NCBI GenBank assembly: GCA_035495815.1
Contig: DATJFH010000056.1
Span: 1-64,000, forward strand
Length of the DNA stretch: 64,000 nucleotides
Source of the DNA: DATJFH01 sp035495815
GTDB lineage: Bacteria; Acidobacteriota; Terriglobia; Bryobacterales; Bryobacteraceae
Direction: 5' to 3'
In this document: piece after piece, positions 25,409-34,310 of the stretch
Layout of the letters: every line of letters starts with the position of its first letter
Numbering within the stretch: the stretch's first letter is position 1
Made by a program: the position numbers and the translations under genes
The notes under the pieces: generated by a model
What the model was told of the DNA's origin: nothing
Database searches by the model: none
The model's input: only the letters and a program-made list of their open reading frames with translations

Positions 25409-26170
25409 TCACTTCCCTGTATATCCGCCGTCCACCATCAGGTGCGCCGCCGTGATGAAGCTGGCTTCGTCGGAAGCCAGGAATAACGTAGCGTTCGCCA
25501 CCTCTCGTGGTTCGCCGAGCCGGTTCAGCATGTGCATCGGTGCCACGCGGTCCCGCCACTGCTCGAACGTCACCCCGAGCCGCTCGATCTCACGGTAAGA
25601 CGCGCTCGTGAGAATGCATCCCGGGCAGATGCTGTTGACGCGGATCCGGTAGGGAGCAAGGTCGAGAGCCATGCACTTCGTCATGGTGATCAGGGCCCCC
25701 TTGCTGGCGTTATAGGTGGCGAAATCCTCCTGCGCGATCAGGCCGCTCATGGAGGCCATGTTCACGATCGAGCCGCCCTTCTCCTTCATGTGCGGGATGG
25801 CGAATTTACAAACCAGCGCCGGGCCGATCACGTTGACGCCCAGCACGCGCTGCCAGTCCGAGACTTCAGCGCGTTCCACTCCCATCTGGGTGAAATCGGC
25901 GGCGTTGTTCACCAGAACGTCGATGCCGCCGAAGGCCGAAACAGCGCCTTCGGCGATACCGCGCGCGCTCTCTTCCTTCGAGATATCGGCCTGCACGAAG
26001 ACCGCCCGGGCGCCCATGGCGGTCACCTTGTCGAGCGTCGCCTTCCCGGCCTTTTCCTGGACATCGGCCAGCACGAGCCGGGCGCCTTCCTCGGCGAAGC
26101 GGACCGCGATTGCCTCGCCGATGCCGGCGCCCACACCGGTAACGACGGCGATCTTGTCTTTCAGCCGCAT
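25409..26170 (-). CDS. SDR family NAD(P)-dependent oxidoreductase
   Basis: 253 residues, classical short-chain dehydrogenase. Cofactor loop TGVGAGIGEA near residue 11, NNAA near 88, catalytic Ser in NMASMSG, Tyr and Lys in YNASK, and the C-terminal VDGGYTGK. The Asp after beta-2 (VLADVQ) suggests NAD(H). Substrate unknown. It starts 9 bases after clpP and is probably in the same transcript. Confidence 0.92.
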   Translation of the reverse strand: MRLKDKIAVVTGVGAGIGEAIAVRFAEEGARLVLADVQEKAGKATLDKVTAMGARAVFVQADISKEESARGIAEGAVSAFGGIDVLVNNAADFTQMGVERAEVSDWQRVLGVNVIGPALVCKFAIPHMKEKGGSIVNMASMSGLIAQEDFATYNASKGALITMTKCMALDLAPYRIRVNSICPGCILTSASYREIERLGVTFEQWRDRVAPMHMLNRLGEPREVANATLFLASDEASFITAAHLMVDGGYTGK

Positions 26171-26179
26171 GCGCTGCTT

Positions 26180-26803
26180 TTACGCTTTCGAAACCGGCGT
26201 CGGAGCCAGTTCGCGGCTGCTGATCACGCGGTCGATCATGCCGTACTCCACGGCCTGCTCCGGACCCATGATGTAGTCGCGGTCGACATCGCGCGCCACC
26301 CGGTCGATCGGCTGCCCGGTCGAGTCCGCCAGCAGCCTGTTGAGCGTCTCCCGCATGCGCAGGATTTCCCGTGCGTAAATGTCGATTTCGGTGGCTTGCC
26401 CCGCCAGGCCCTGCATGGACGGCTGGTGAATCATGATGCGCGAATTGGGCAGGCTGAATCGCTTGCCCTTGGTCCCCGCCGCCAGCAGCACGGCCGCCAT
26501 GGAGGCCGCCTGGCCAACGCAGATCGTCACGATGTCCGGCTTTACGAAACGCATCGTGTCGAGAATCGCCAAACCTGCCGTGATCGACCCGCCGGGGGAG
26601 TTGATATAGACGGAAATGTCCTTCTCCGGATCCTCCGCTTCCAGAAACAGCATCTGGGCGATGATCAGGTTGGCGATGGAGTCGTCAACCGGAGTCCCCA
26701 TGAAGATGATGTTCTCTTTGAGCAGCCGGGAATAGATATCGTATGCGCGTTCGCCCCGTGAGGTCTGCTCGACCACCATCGGGACGAGAACGGATTGACC
26801 CAT
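26180..26803 (-). CDS. clpP: ATP-dependent Clp protease proteolytic subunit
   Basis: 207 residues, normal for ClpP. The serine protease triad is present: Ser in GQAASMAAVLLAAG, His in IMIHQPSMQG and Asp in ARDVDRDY. It forms the 14-subunit chamber that works with ClpX or ClpA. Neither ATPase nor trigger factor is adjacent, so this may be an additional copy (inference). An AGAGGA ribosome-binding sequence lies 5 bases before the ATG. Rrf2-type regulator upstream, SDR downstream. Confidence 0.96.
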   Translation of the reverse strand: MGQSVLVPMVVEQTSRGERAYDIYSRLLKENIIFMGTPVDDSIANLIIAQMLFLEAEDPEKDISVYINSPGGSITAGLAILDTMRFVKPDIVTICVGQAASMAAVLLAAGTKGKRFSLPNSRIMIHQPSMQGLAGQATEIDIYAREILRMRETLNRLLADSTGQPIDRVARDVDRDYIMGPEQAVEYGMIDRVISSRELAPTPVSKA

Positions 26804-26831
26804 TCGTGTCCTCTTTCTGTTGCCTGTAATG

Positions 26832-27272
26832 TCAGCTTTTCTTGTTTGATGCGCGACGGCCGCGTTTGGATCTGCCCGCGGCCGTTTTCTTACTCTCTAC
26901 CGCTTTGGCCACATCCGCGATTGTATTGCACTCCAAATAATCCATGATACGCGAATGCAGGTCCTTCCAGGAATCGAGCGCCCAGGGCGTCTGGTTGAGG
27001 GAGTCGGCCAGAGTTTTGCCGTCGATGGCTTCCACCAGATCGAGCAGCCGGATCTGGCTGGCCGGAATCCGCAGCGAGAACCCGCCGGAGGGACCTTTGT
27101 TCGAGCGCAACAGGCCTTTGCGCGTCAGGTCCTGCAGAATCTTCGCCAGGAAGTGGGCTGGAATCTTCTCGTCCTGTGCGATGCGCCGGACCATGGCAAA
27201 CTCGCCATCCGGAATTCGCGCCAGGTAGACGAAGGAGCGAATCGCGTACTCGGTCGACCGCGAGTAGAGCAT
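26832..27272 (-). CDS. Rrf2 family transcriptional regulator without iron-sulfur cysteines
   Basis: 146 residues from the ATG at 27272 (YSRSTEYAIRSFVYLAR); an upstream start would add four residues. The winged helix is typical of Rrf2 (IPAHFLAKILQDL, then SNKGPSGGFSLR). The family's three-Cys cluster site after the wing is missing: the only Cys is in LECNTIAD, so it cannot hold the standard [2Fe-2S] cluster. The C-terminus is a basic tail. It is 28 bases upstream of clpP and may control it. Confidence 0.88.
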   Translation of the reverse strand: MLYSRSTEYAIRSFVYLARIPDGEFAMVRRIAQDEKIPAHFLAKILQDLTRKGLLRSNKGPSGGFSLRIPASQIRLLDLVEAIDGKTLADSLNQTPWALDSWKDLHSRIMDYLECNTIADVAKAVESKKTAAGRSKRGRRASNKKS

Positions 27273-27370
27273 GAAAGACCACACCTATTATCAGGGCAAG
27301 CACAGAGCCTTGCAAGGCGTTCCTGTTGATTACCTGCGAGAGAAAGCCGGCGCGGCGCCGTCCGGGTATC

Positions 27371-28333
27371 TCAAATATCCCGAACACAACGGAAACTGAT
27401 GTTGGTGGTGGAGCTGTCCGGCGTGTTCGACGTTCTTGCCGCCACACGATACCGGTTGCAGTACGACTTGTGACAAAGGTACGATCCGCCCTTCATCACT
27501 TTCGCGCCACCCTCCGCCGGGCCAACCGGATTGATCCGGGTGGCGGTCACGTGGTAGCTCGGATGGAACCAGTCATTACACCACTCCCAGGCGTTGCCCG
27601 TGATGGTGTAGAATCCGTACCCGTTCGGCGGGAAGGAGTGAACGGGACCGGGAGCGGAAAAGCCGTCATCGGCCGTATCGTGATTCGGGAATTCGCCCTG
27701 CCACACGTTGCACAGATGCCGTCCCCCGGGCGTCAACTCGTCACCCCAGGGATAGATCTTCTGCTCCAGGCCGCCCCGCGCGGCGTATTCCCACTCGGCT
27801 TCGGTAGGCAGCCGCTTGCCGGCCCACTGAGCGTATGCGAACGCGTCGTTCCAGGAAACGTGGGTGACCGGATAAGCGGACCGTGAGTCGATGCTCGAAT
27901 CCGGACCCTCCGGCCTCCTCCAGTACGCGCCGCGGACTTTGCACCACCACGAGACGGCCCGCACCGTGTCCTCGACCAGCCTCCCGTAGTCCTCCGGCGC
28001 AATGTGTCCCTGGAACACGAAGGACCAGTCGAAGCGCTCGGCCTCCGTCTTGTATCCGGTCGCGGCCACGAACTCGGAGAACTGCTCGTTGGTCACCGGG
28101 TAGGTATCCATGTAGAACGGATCCACCCGCACTTCACGGATCGGCCCTTCGCCGTCCGCCGGAAAGCCCTCCTTGTTCTCCGTGCCCATCAGAAACGGAC
28201 CGCCGTCGAGCTTGATCATCCCCGCGGTCGAACCCGCCGTCGCCCGGAGCCTTTCCGCCGAGACTCTTCTGGAGGTTTCGAGTTGAACCGCGCGCGCGAT
28301 ACTGGGCACGCAGCACGGATTCGGAGGTTTCAT
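27371..28333 (-). CDS. Formylglycine-generating enzyme
   Basis: 320 residues. Copper-dependent oxidase that turns the Cys of a CxPxR motif in sulfatases into formylglycine. The two active-site Cys are present at about residues 287 and 292 in GGSYLCHKSYCNRYR, followed by AARTSNTPDSS and SFRC, closely matching human SUMF1. Many relatives lack these Cys, so this looks like a true FGE. It overlaps the parvulin gene stop (ATGA) at the end of the tol-pal operon. No sulfatase gene is in the window. No obvious signal peptide. Confidence 0.92.
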   Translation of the reverse strand: MKPPNPCCVPSIARAVQLETSRRVSAERLRATAGSTAGMIKLDGGPFLMGTENKEGFPADGEGPIREVRVDPFYMDTYPVTNEQFSEFVAATGYKTEAERFDWSFVFQGHIAPEDYGRLVEDTVRAVSWWCKVRGAYWRRPEGPDSSIDSRSAYPVTHVSWNDAFAYAQWAGKRLPTEAEWEYAARGGLEQKIYPWGDELTPGGRHLCNVWQGEFPNHDTADDGFSAPGPVHSFPPNGYGFYTITGNAWEWCNDWFHPSYHVTATRINPVGPAEGGAKVMKGGSYLCHKSYCNRYRVAARTSNTPDSSTTNISFRCVRDI

Positions 28334-29166
28334 GCCTTTCGCGGAAGCTCTTGAATGACCGCCTTGGCCTTCAGCCGGTCCAGATAATTCTCTACCGCGC
28401 GCTCCTGCTTCTGCCGGTGCAGCGCTTCCTGAATCGAGGACTGCACTTCGGACAGATCGGTGAAGCCCTCCGGCTTGCGCCCGTAGACTTTGGCGATGTG
28501 GAAGCCGAAGACCGTTCGAAAAATCCCGCTGACCTCATTGTCCTTGAGCGCGAAGATCACGTCCTCGAACTCCTGGACCATTTCGCCGCGAGGAACCCAG
28601 CCCAGGTCGCCCCGGTTGCCGGCGCAGTCGGAATGCAGGTCGGCCAGCTCTTCGAAGACGGCGCCGCCTTTGAGCTCCTCTTCCACTTTTTGAATGGCTG
28701 CCTGCGCCGCTGCCTCGTCCACGCCTTCCCCCACGTTCTTGACGATGTGGGCCGCATGGATCAACTCCGGGCGCCGGAACTGCTCTTTGTTCTTGCGATA
28801 GTACTCGCTCAGCTCCTTATGCTTCGGCGGCGCCACCTTGCTGGTGATCTTTTCCAGCAGCCGGTCCACCCGCATCCGGATCTCGACGTCCTTGCGCATC
28901 TCCGACTCGTTCGCATCAGGCTGCGCCCGCATCGACTGCAGAGTCTGTTCGAGCGCCTCGGCCGGAATCGGCTCCGGGTCGGCGGCGGCTTCCTGGCGCA
29001 GCAGCACGCGCTCGATCACGTTTTCCTTGGACCACTCGCGAAGCTGCATTTCCGCTTCGATGGGATCCATTCCCTGGGCCACCTCTTCGTAGCGCGGCCG
29101 CAGCGCGCTGGCTTCCGCGCGCACCAGGGAGTCGTCTACCAGCTCTCCGTTCACCGTAAATGCCAT
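28330..29166 (-). CDS. Parvulin-type peptidyl-prolyl isomerase without signal peptide
   Basis: 278 residues from ATG 29166 (AFTVNGELVDDSLVR). The C-terminal half is a PpiC/rotamase domain (AAHIVKNVGEGVDE... NRGDLGWVPRGEMVQEFEDVIFAL... GFHIAKV). The N-terminal 130 residues are helical and chaperone-like, as in SurA, PrsA and NifM. Unlike SurA or PrsA there is no signal peptide or membrane anchor at this start, so it should be cytoplasmic, perhaps NifM-like. The frame is open further upstream but that part overlaps cpoB. Coupled to the FGE gene by ATGA. Confidence 0.85.
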   Translation of the reverse strand: MAFTVNGELVDDSLVRAEASALRPRYEEVAQGMDPIEAEMQLREWSKENVIERVLLRQEAAADPEPIPAEALEQTLQSMRAQPDANESEMRKDVEIRMRVDRLLEKITSKVAPPKHKELSEYYRKNKEQFRRPELIHAAHIVKNVGEGVDEAAAQAAIQKVEEELKGGAVFEELADLHSDCAGNRGDLGWVPRGEMVQEFEDVIFALKDNEVSGIFRTVFGFHIAKVYGRKPEGFTDLSEVQSSIQEALHRQKQERAVENYLDRLKAKAVIQELPRKA

Positions 29167-29180
29167 GTGGATACGTTGGA

Positions 29181-30086
29181 TCAGGCGCCGGCTCTTTTCT
29201 TCCGCACGGGCGCCGGCGCCGATGCAGAGCAGGAGAGCCCCAGGGCTTTCAATTCGGAGCAGGCGGTCTTCGCCAGGGCGTGGTGCGGATACTTCGACAG
29301 CAACGCGCGAAACTCCTTCGCACCGTCGTTCCGGCGCTCCATTTTGACCAGCGTGCGGCCCTTCATCAGCAGCGCATCGGGAGCCCGGGTGTCGTTCGTG
29401 CTGGACGTGTAGCGCTCCAGCACCGCGTCGAAATCTTTCAGCGCGCTCGGTAAATCGTTCTGATCGTAGTGAATCTGCCCAATGTAAAACTGGGCGTCCT
29501 GCGCGTTGGCGGTGTCGCCGTAAGCCTGCAGGTAGTCGTTGAATCCCCGCAACGCCATGTCCGGCTTTCCGGTCATCATGTCCTTGATGGCGTTGTCGTA
29601 CAACTGCCCGGAAGGGATCGCCGCCGCGCCGCTCGGACCGGGCGCCCCCCCGCCGGGAGCCGGTGGAGGAGCCTGGATCGTCCGGATCGCGTTGTCCAGA
29701 TCGACCAGACGCTGCTCCAGTTTGCCCATGCGGGCGAGCATGTCGCTCAGCGCGTTTCGCACGCTGACGAAGTCGTTGCTCATCTGGTCGACCTTGGCGC
29801 CCAGCACGGCGACCGGCTGGCCCACGCTGGCGGTCTGCTTCTCCAGCCGGTCGTTGACGCGCGATTCCAGCACCGCTACGGACTTGCTGGTGTTGTTGGT
29901 TGCCTCCAGCGTCTGCTGCAGCAGGACGGTAATGGCGGTCAGCTTTTCGTTGGTGCCGCTCGAAAGCGCCCGGATCTGGTCCTGAAGGGTGGCTACGTCG
30001 CGCTGCAATTCCACAATCTCCCGGCTGGCCCCCGGCGCGAGCGTGGGAAGGAGCAAAAGACTCAACAAGCACGAACGAAAACGCAT
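29181..30086 (-). CDS. cpoB: Tol-Pal system protein CpoB (YbgF)
   Basis: 301 residues. The ATG at 30086 begins a signal peptide (FRSCLLSLLLLPTLAPGAS); a start at 30104 is possible. An N-terminal coiled coil (about 25-125) is followed by a Pro/Gly linker and C-terminal TPR units (YDNAIKDMMTGKPDMALRGF...), the YbgF/CpoB plan. It links Tol-Pal to peptidoglycan synthesis in the periplasm. It lies between pal and the parvulin gene. Confidence 0.9.
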   Translation of the reverse strand: MRFRSCLLSLLLLPTLAPGASREIVELQRDVATLQDQIRALSSGTNEKLTAITVLLQQTLEATNNTSKSVAVLESRVNDRLEKQTASVGQPVAVLGAKVDQMSNDFVSVRNALSDMLARMGKLEQRLVDLDNAIRTIQAPPPAPGGGAPGPSGAAAIPSGQLYDNAIKDMMTGKPDMALRGFNDYLQAYGDTANAQDAQFYIGQIHYDQNDLPSALKDFDAVLERYTSSTNDTRAPDALLMKGRTLVKMERRNDGAKEFRALLSKYPHHALAKTACSELKALGLSCSASAPAPVRKKRAGA

Positions 30087-30152
30087 ATCTGATCTCCCCG
30101 GCAAAACCGCGGGCGAAACGGGAACCGCTCCGCCCCGGTCTCTATGCCTATT

Positions 30153-30938
30153 TTACTGGCCCGCGGCGAAGTGTGCGCGGCGGTTTTTCTGCCAGCACCC
30201 TTCGTTCGAGTCGTTGCACTGCGGACGTTCCTTTCCGTAGCTGATGGTTTTCAGCCGGTCGCCGGGAACGCCCAGCTGGATCAGGAACTCCTTGGCCGCT
30301 GTCGCGCGCCGGTCGCCGAGTCCAAGATTGTATTCGGCCGACCCGCGCTCGTCGCAATGTCCTTCCACCACGATGCTGTTGCTCGGAAAATCGCGCAGAA
30401 TCGCCTTCAGCGAATCGGCGTCGCGGGTGAGCGCGCTGCGGGCGTCTTCCCGAATATCGCTGCTGTCGTAATCGAAATAGGCGTCGGTCACTTCCGTATC
30501 CACGCGGCTGGTGAACGGCTTCTTGTCCGCCGGCGGCGTGGGCGGCGGCGGCGCGGGCGCGTTCACATTGACGGTAGCCGAAGCCGACGCGTTCCCACCC
30601 GGTCCTGTCGCCGTCAACCGGTAGGAGGTCGTGTTGCTGGGAAATACCTGCCGGCTGCCGTTGCTCTGCACCGTTCCCAGACCCGGCTCGATCGTGACCG
30701 ACGTCGCATCATTCACCGACCAGCGCAGCGTGGCCGACTGCCCGCGGTCGATCGAGCTCGGATCGGCCGTAAACTGCGCGATCACCGGAGCCTTGGACGG
30801 CGGCGCGGTTTCCGTCACCGGCGGCGGGGGCGGCGGGGGCGGCGCCGCCGTGGCCACCGGCGCCTTCTTCTTGCAGCCCGCCGCCAGCGTCAGCAGCATC
30901 ATACTCAGTAAAATCGTAGCGCTTCTTCTCTTACTCAA
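30153..30938 (-). CDS. pal: Peptidoglycan-associated lipoprotein Pal with extra Ig-like domain
   Basis: 261 residues. The start is a TTG at 30938 with a perfect GGAGG six bases upstream; upstream ATGs overlap tolB. The lipobox LTLAAGC gives a lipid anchor near residue 22. After a poly-Pro stretch comes an Ig-like domain (about 48-115, FTADPSSIDRGQSATLRWSV), then an OmpA domain (VEGHCDERGSAEYNLGLGDRRA) that binds peptidoglycan. Ordinary Pal goes straight from lipid anchor to OmpA domain. Follows tolB by 16 bases. Confidence 0.94.
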   Translation of the reverse strand: MSKRRSATILLSMMLLTLAAGCKKKAPVATAAPPPPPPPPVTETAPPSKAPVIAQFTADPSSIDRGQSATLRWSVNDATSVTIEPGLGTVQSNGSRQVFPSNTTSYRLTATGPGGNASASATVNVNAPAPPPPTPPADKKPFTSRVDTEVTDAYFDYDSSDIREDARSALTRDADSLKAILRDFPSNSIVVEGHCDERGSAEYNLGLGDRRATAAKEFLIQLGVPGDRLKTISYGKERPQCNDSNEGCWQKNRRAHFAAGQ

Positions 30939-30954
30939 TTCTGTCCTCCAAAAC

Positions 30955-32301
30955 TTATTTTCCCCAGACCGGCATCTCGTTCCTGCCCTGCGTGGTGAGC
31001 TGTTTGACCTCGGTTCCATCGGCCAGCATGGTGAAGATCTGCATCTTTCCGTTGCGGTTGGACGAGAAGACCAGATGCCGCCCGTCCGCCGCAAAATTCG
31101 GATTCTCGTTGCGGCCCGCGCCGTGCGTCAGCTGGTCGATATGGCGGGTGGCTACGTCCATCAGGAAGATGTTGAAATTCCCGGGCTCGAATCCCCGCGT
31201 CCACGAAAAGGCGATAATTTCCCCGTTGGGGTGCCAGGAGGGATTCGAAGCGTCTCCCTCGCCCGTGGTCAGCATCTCCACGCTGGTGCCGTCGAGCCGC
31301 ATCCGCCAGATCTGCTGCGGCCCCGACCGGCCCGAGGAGAACACCAGATCGGAGCCGTTTTTCGGATTGACCTTGGGCTCGACTTCCACTTTGCGGGTTT
31401 GCGAGACCGGCCTAAAATGGCTGCCGTCGAGATCTGCCATATAGATGTTCGTGTACCCGCTGGCCGAGGACGCGTACAGAATGTTTTTCCCGTCGGGGGT
31501 GAAATTCGGTGTCGCGTTGAGCGACGCCTTCTGGTTGTAGAACAACAGCTGGCGTCCCGTTTCCAGTGAGAAAACAACTATAGCAGGATTCCCCTTGGCG
31601 AAGGTAGTGAACGCCAGCTTGGTGCCGTCCGGCGACACTCCCGGCGTAATCGTCACCGAATTGTAATGAGTGATCTGCTTCTGGTTCGATCCGTCCGCTT
31701 CCATCGACCAGATCTCTTTATGCCCGGATCGATCCGAGACGAAATAGATGTGAGTGCCGTAGAGACACTCCGTGTTGAACTTCCTCAGAATGTCGCAGGC
31801 GAACTCGTGCGCTACTTTTCGCGCGCCGTTCTCGTCGATGGAGCCGAAGTAGCGCTTGGCCGTCAGCTGCGCCCCCGCGACGTTGGCTTGCTCCACGTCG
31901 AACAGCCAGCCGGAGAGCACAAGCTGGCTGTTCTGGGAGGCTCCGTACCCGAAAGCCAGGTATTTGGCGCTGGTGGGCGGCGCGGACCAGTCGGTCAGCC
32001 ATGGCGGACGGCGGGCCGGCGTGTTCGGTCCGGGCGGCTGAAAATCGGAGGGCTGCTGCGGGACCACCAGCGGATACATGCTCTTGGCGGCCATCTTGAA
32101 AATGCCGGAGTCCTGAATGTCGGCGAACAGCGTCTGGTTGAACACGCTCATGACCCGGGCCGAATCGCCGGCGCCGCGAAAATCCGGAATGGCGATGGAC
32201 GGCTTCTCGCCGCCGGTGATCTTGATAACGACTTCCTGGGCCGGGACCGGCACGGCCGCCGCGGCGATGGCGAATACGGCAAGCAGGTTTTTATGAGTCA
32301 T
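30955..32301 (-). CDS. tolB: Tol-Pal system beta-propeller protein TolB
   Basis: 448 residues. Signal peptide NLLAVFAIAAAAVPVPAQ, an N-terminal domain with KITGGEKPSIAIPDFRG, and a C-terminal propeller of WD40-like PD repeats (SPDGTKLAFTT, TPDGKNILYAS, HPNGEIIAFSW, AADGRHLVFSS). Periplasmic partner of Pal. The ATG overlaps the tolA stop (ATGA). Confidence 0.96.
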   Translation of the reverse strand: MTHKNLLAVFAIAAAAVPVPAQEVVIKITGGEKPSIAIPDFRGAGDSARVMSVFNQTLFADIQDSGIFKMAAKSMYPLVVPQQPSDFQPPGPNTPARRPPWLTDWSAPPTSAKYLAFGYGASQNSQLVLSGWLFDVEQANVAGAQLTAKRYFGSIDENGARKVAHEFACDILRKFNTECLYGTHIYFVSDRSGHKEIWSMEADGSNQKQITHYNSVTITPGVSPDGTKLAFTTFAKGNPAIVVFSLETGRQLLFYNQKASLNATPNFTPDGKNILYASSASGYTNIYMADLDGSHFRPVSQTRKVEVEPKVNPKNGSDLVFSSGRSGPQQIWRMRLDGTSVEMLTTGEGDASNPSWHPNGEIIAFSWTRGFEPGNFNIFLMDVATRHIDQLTHGAGRNENPNFAADGRHLVFSSNRNGKMQIFTMLADGTEVKQLTTQGRNEMPVWGK

Positions 32302-33083
32302 CGCTTTAGTTCAAACCAGAATTCGATTTCAGCCTTGTCCCGCTCGTAGCCGGCGGGCAGCGGAGGCACTTTGCCGACGTCATACAGCGCCCGCTCGGCT
32401 GACCGGTCGAGCGCAACGTTGCCGCTTCCCGTCTTCACCCGGATATCTCTTATTGTGCCATCCTTCAGAATCGTGAAGTTCATGATCACCGGCGGCGCCG
32501 TCCGCAGCCGGCTGTCGATGTCCTGCGTCTTCCAGTTCCGCGCCACCAGCTGCTGCAACAGCGCGGCGTATGCTCCGAAGCGATCGCCTAGCGGAGTCCC
32601 TTTGCCGATCCCGACCCCGCCTGAGCCGGGCAGCCCCATCATGGGGGACACCATGGATGCTCCCGAGCTGCTGTACACCTGGTTGGACCGCGGTTCCGCG
32701 GCGCTATACCGCTGCGTGCTGGCGGACGTCTCGGAATATTTTTTCTTCGGACTGGACCGGCTCTTGAGCGGGATCGCGTCCGGCGCCGGCGCCTTCTCCT
32801 TGGGAACCGCCTTCGGCTTCGGCGGCGCCTGCGGCACTTGCGATTCGGTGTCGTTGGCGACCGGATTGACGGTTCCGGAGCGCGCCACCATCGGGATCTT
32901 CGAGACGGCGCTCACCGCCACCGAGCCGCCCATCGATTCCTTGTCGCCCCAGCGCTCGGTCGTGCCTAACTTCAGGAACGAACCCGAAATCAGGACGGCA
33001 ACCACGCCCGCATGCAGCGCCAGCGACGCCAGCACGGGCTTGCCGAGCGGCTCGCGCTCTTCGAAGGCGTCGGCGTAGGGCAT
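32298..33083 (-). CDS. tolA: TolA/TonB-like energy transducer
   Basis: 261 residues: an N-terminal membrane helix (VLASLALHAGVVAVLISGSF, about 17-36), a Pro/Lys/Ser-rich periplasmic spacer, and a TonB/TolA C-terminal domain (about 170-261: VIMNFTILKDGTIRDIRVKTGSG). It carries proton-motive force from TolQR to TolB-Pal. The spacer is much shorter than in E. coli TolA (421 residues). TGATG overlap with tolR. Confidence 0.88.
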   Translation of the reverse strand: MPYADAFEEREPLGKPVLASLALHAGVVAVLISGSFLKLGTTERWGDKESMGGSVAVSAVSKIPMVARSGTVNPVANDTESQVPQAPPKPKAVPKEKAPAPDAIPLKSRSSPKKKYSETSASTQRYSAAEPRSNQVYSSSGASMVSPMMGLPGSGGVGIGKGTPLGDRFGAYAALLQQLVARNWKTQDIDSRLRTAPPVIMNFTILKDGTIRDIRVKTGSGNVALDRSAERALYDVGKVPPLPAGYERDKAEIEFWFELKR

Positions 33084-33526
33084 CAGCGGCGTCTCCGGCT
33101 GGTGTCTTCCGGCTTGGTCACCACCGCCGTGCCGATCTTGGATTCGCCCAGCTCCGCCAGCACCTGCGCCACGACCTCGAACGGCGTCGTCTTGTCCGCG
33201 CGTACGTAAACCGTCTGCTTTCCGTACTGCTTCAGTACGGTCGCGCCGAGCTCGTTCAGATTGATCCCCTTCTCGCCCAGATAAACGTCCCCGGTCTTCG
33301 TGATGCTGACGATGGGCAGGTCGCGGGTCGTGTCCTTGGTCGTTCTCACCGTAGGCACATCCACTTCAATGCCGGACTCCATCACGTGCGCGGTGAGCAT
33401 GAAAATGATGAGCAGCACGAGCAGAACATCGACGAACGGCGTGACGTTGATCTCAGACAGCGCGCCGGCCTGAAACCGCCCGCGTCCGCGTCCGGCGCCG
33501 CCGTTCCCGTTGGCTGAAAAGGCCAC
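33083..33526 (-). CDS. tolR: TolR/ExbD family protein
   Basis: 147 residues with one N-terminal membrane helix holding the proton-path Asp (VTPFVDVLLVLLIIFM, about residue 28-43) and a periplasmic domain. Forms the stator with TolQ. A Gly/Arg-rich N-terminal tail precedes the helix. It starts 4 bases after tolQ. Confidence 0.95.
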   Translation of the reverse strand: MAFSANGNGGAGRGRGRFQAGALSEINVTPFVDVLLVLLIIFMLTAHVMESGIEVDVPTVRTTKDTTRDLPIVSITKTGDVYLGEKGINLNELGATVLKQYGKQTVYVRADKTTPFEVVAQVLAELGESKIGTAVVTKPEDTSRRRR

Positions 33527-33530
33527 CCGG

Positions 33531-34220
33531 CTACTCCTCGAAGCTTCTCTCGGTCATGTTCAGGAACTCGATGGAAAAATCGTCCATGCGCGCGCCGATT
33601 TCCTTGAGCATGTGTCCGAAGTAGTTGTAGGCCACCGCCGCCGGAATGGCGGCGAACAGCCCCACCGCCGTCGCCAGCAGCGCATCCGAAATGCCCGGCC
33701 CGACGGCGCGCAAACTCGCGCTGCCCGCCTGCCCGAGTTCGTTGAACGCCCGGATGATGCCGACCACCGTTCCGAGCAGTCCGATAAACGGCGCCACCGT
33801 CGCCGTGGTGGCCAGCCAGTTCAGGTTGCGGTCCAGCTTCGAAAGCTCCTCGCTCACTCCGAGTTGTAGAGACCGCTCGAGCGACAGCTTGTTGCGGACC
33901 GTCCCGCGGGATTTCACCTGGCGGTGGATCTCCGCGTAGCCGAAATCGAAGACGGCCACCAGAGGCGCCGGACGGAACTGCTCGCTGGCCGCCACGATGC
34001 CGTCCAGTCCCGGAGATTTGCGGAATGCCCTCAAAAATCTTGCGTTGGACTCGCGCGCCCGGCGAAAAGCCGACCACTTGGCGAAAATGATGGCCCAGGA
34101 CATCAACGACAGGAGAACCAGCAGGATCAGAACGCCGTAGCCGAGCGGCGTGGAACGGCTAACCATTTCAATAACATTGAGTTGCAGAAATGCCCAGGCA
34201 GCCAAAGGCGTCAGATCCAT
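33531..34220 (-). CDS. tolQ: TolQ/ExbB/MotA-type proton channel
   Basis: 229 residues with three membrane helices. The conserved segment WLATTATVAPFIGLLGTVVG and the last helix LLATAVGLFAAIPAAVAYNYF are typical. First gene of the tol-pal operon, with a promoter-like sequence 27-55 bases upstream. By context it is TolQ rather than ExbB. Confidence 0.95.
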   Translation of the reverse strand: MDLTPLAAWAFLQLNVIEMVSRSTPLGYGVLILLVLLSLMSWAIIFAKWSAFRRARESNARFLRAFRKSPGLDGIVAASEQFRPAPLVAVFDFGYAEIHRQVKSRGTVRNKLSLERSLQLGVSEELSKLDRNLNWLATTATVAPFIGLLGTVVGIIRAFNELGQAGSASLRAVGPGISDALLATAVGLFAAIPAAVAYNYFGHMLKEIGARMDDFSIEFLNMTERSFEE

Positions 34221-34246
34221 TCTCCAGGTGTTCCAGATCTAAATCT

Positions 34247-34275
34247 ATCATAGAGACGCGCGGCGCCGGGTGAAA
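34247..34275 (-). promoter_or_regulatory. Probable sigma-70 promoter of the tol-pal operon
   Basis: On the minus strand TTTCAC (34275-34270) is followed by exactly 17 bases and TATGAT (34252-34247). Transcription would start near 34240, about 20 bases before tolQ. Both hexamers match sigma-70 elements at four or five positions. Confidence 0.55.
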
Positions 34276-34310
34276 GTTTAAAACAAGAGAAGGGTGGAAT
34301 GTTTCCGTAT

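Noticed and set aside
31175..31205. GGGCTCGAATCCCC, like a tRNA T-arm
   Set aside because: It lies inside tolB coding sequence and no cloverleaf can be drawn around it.
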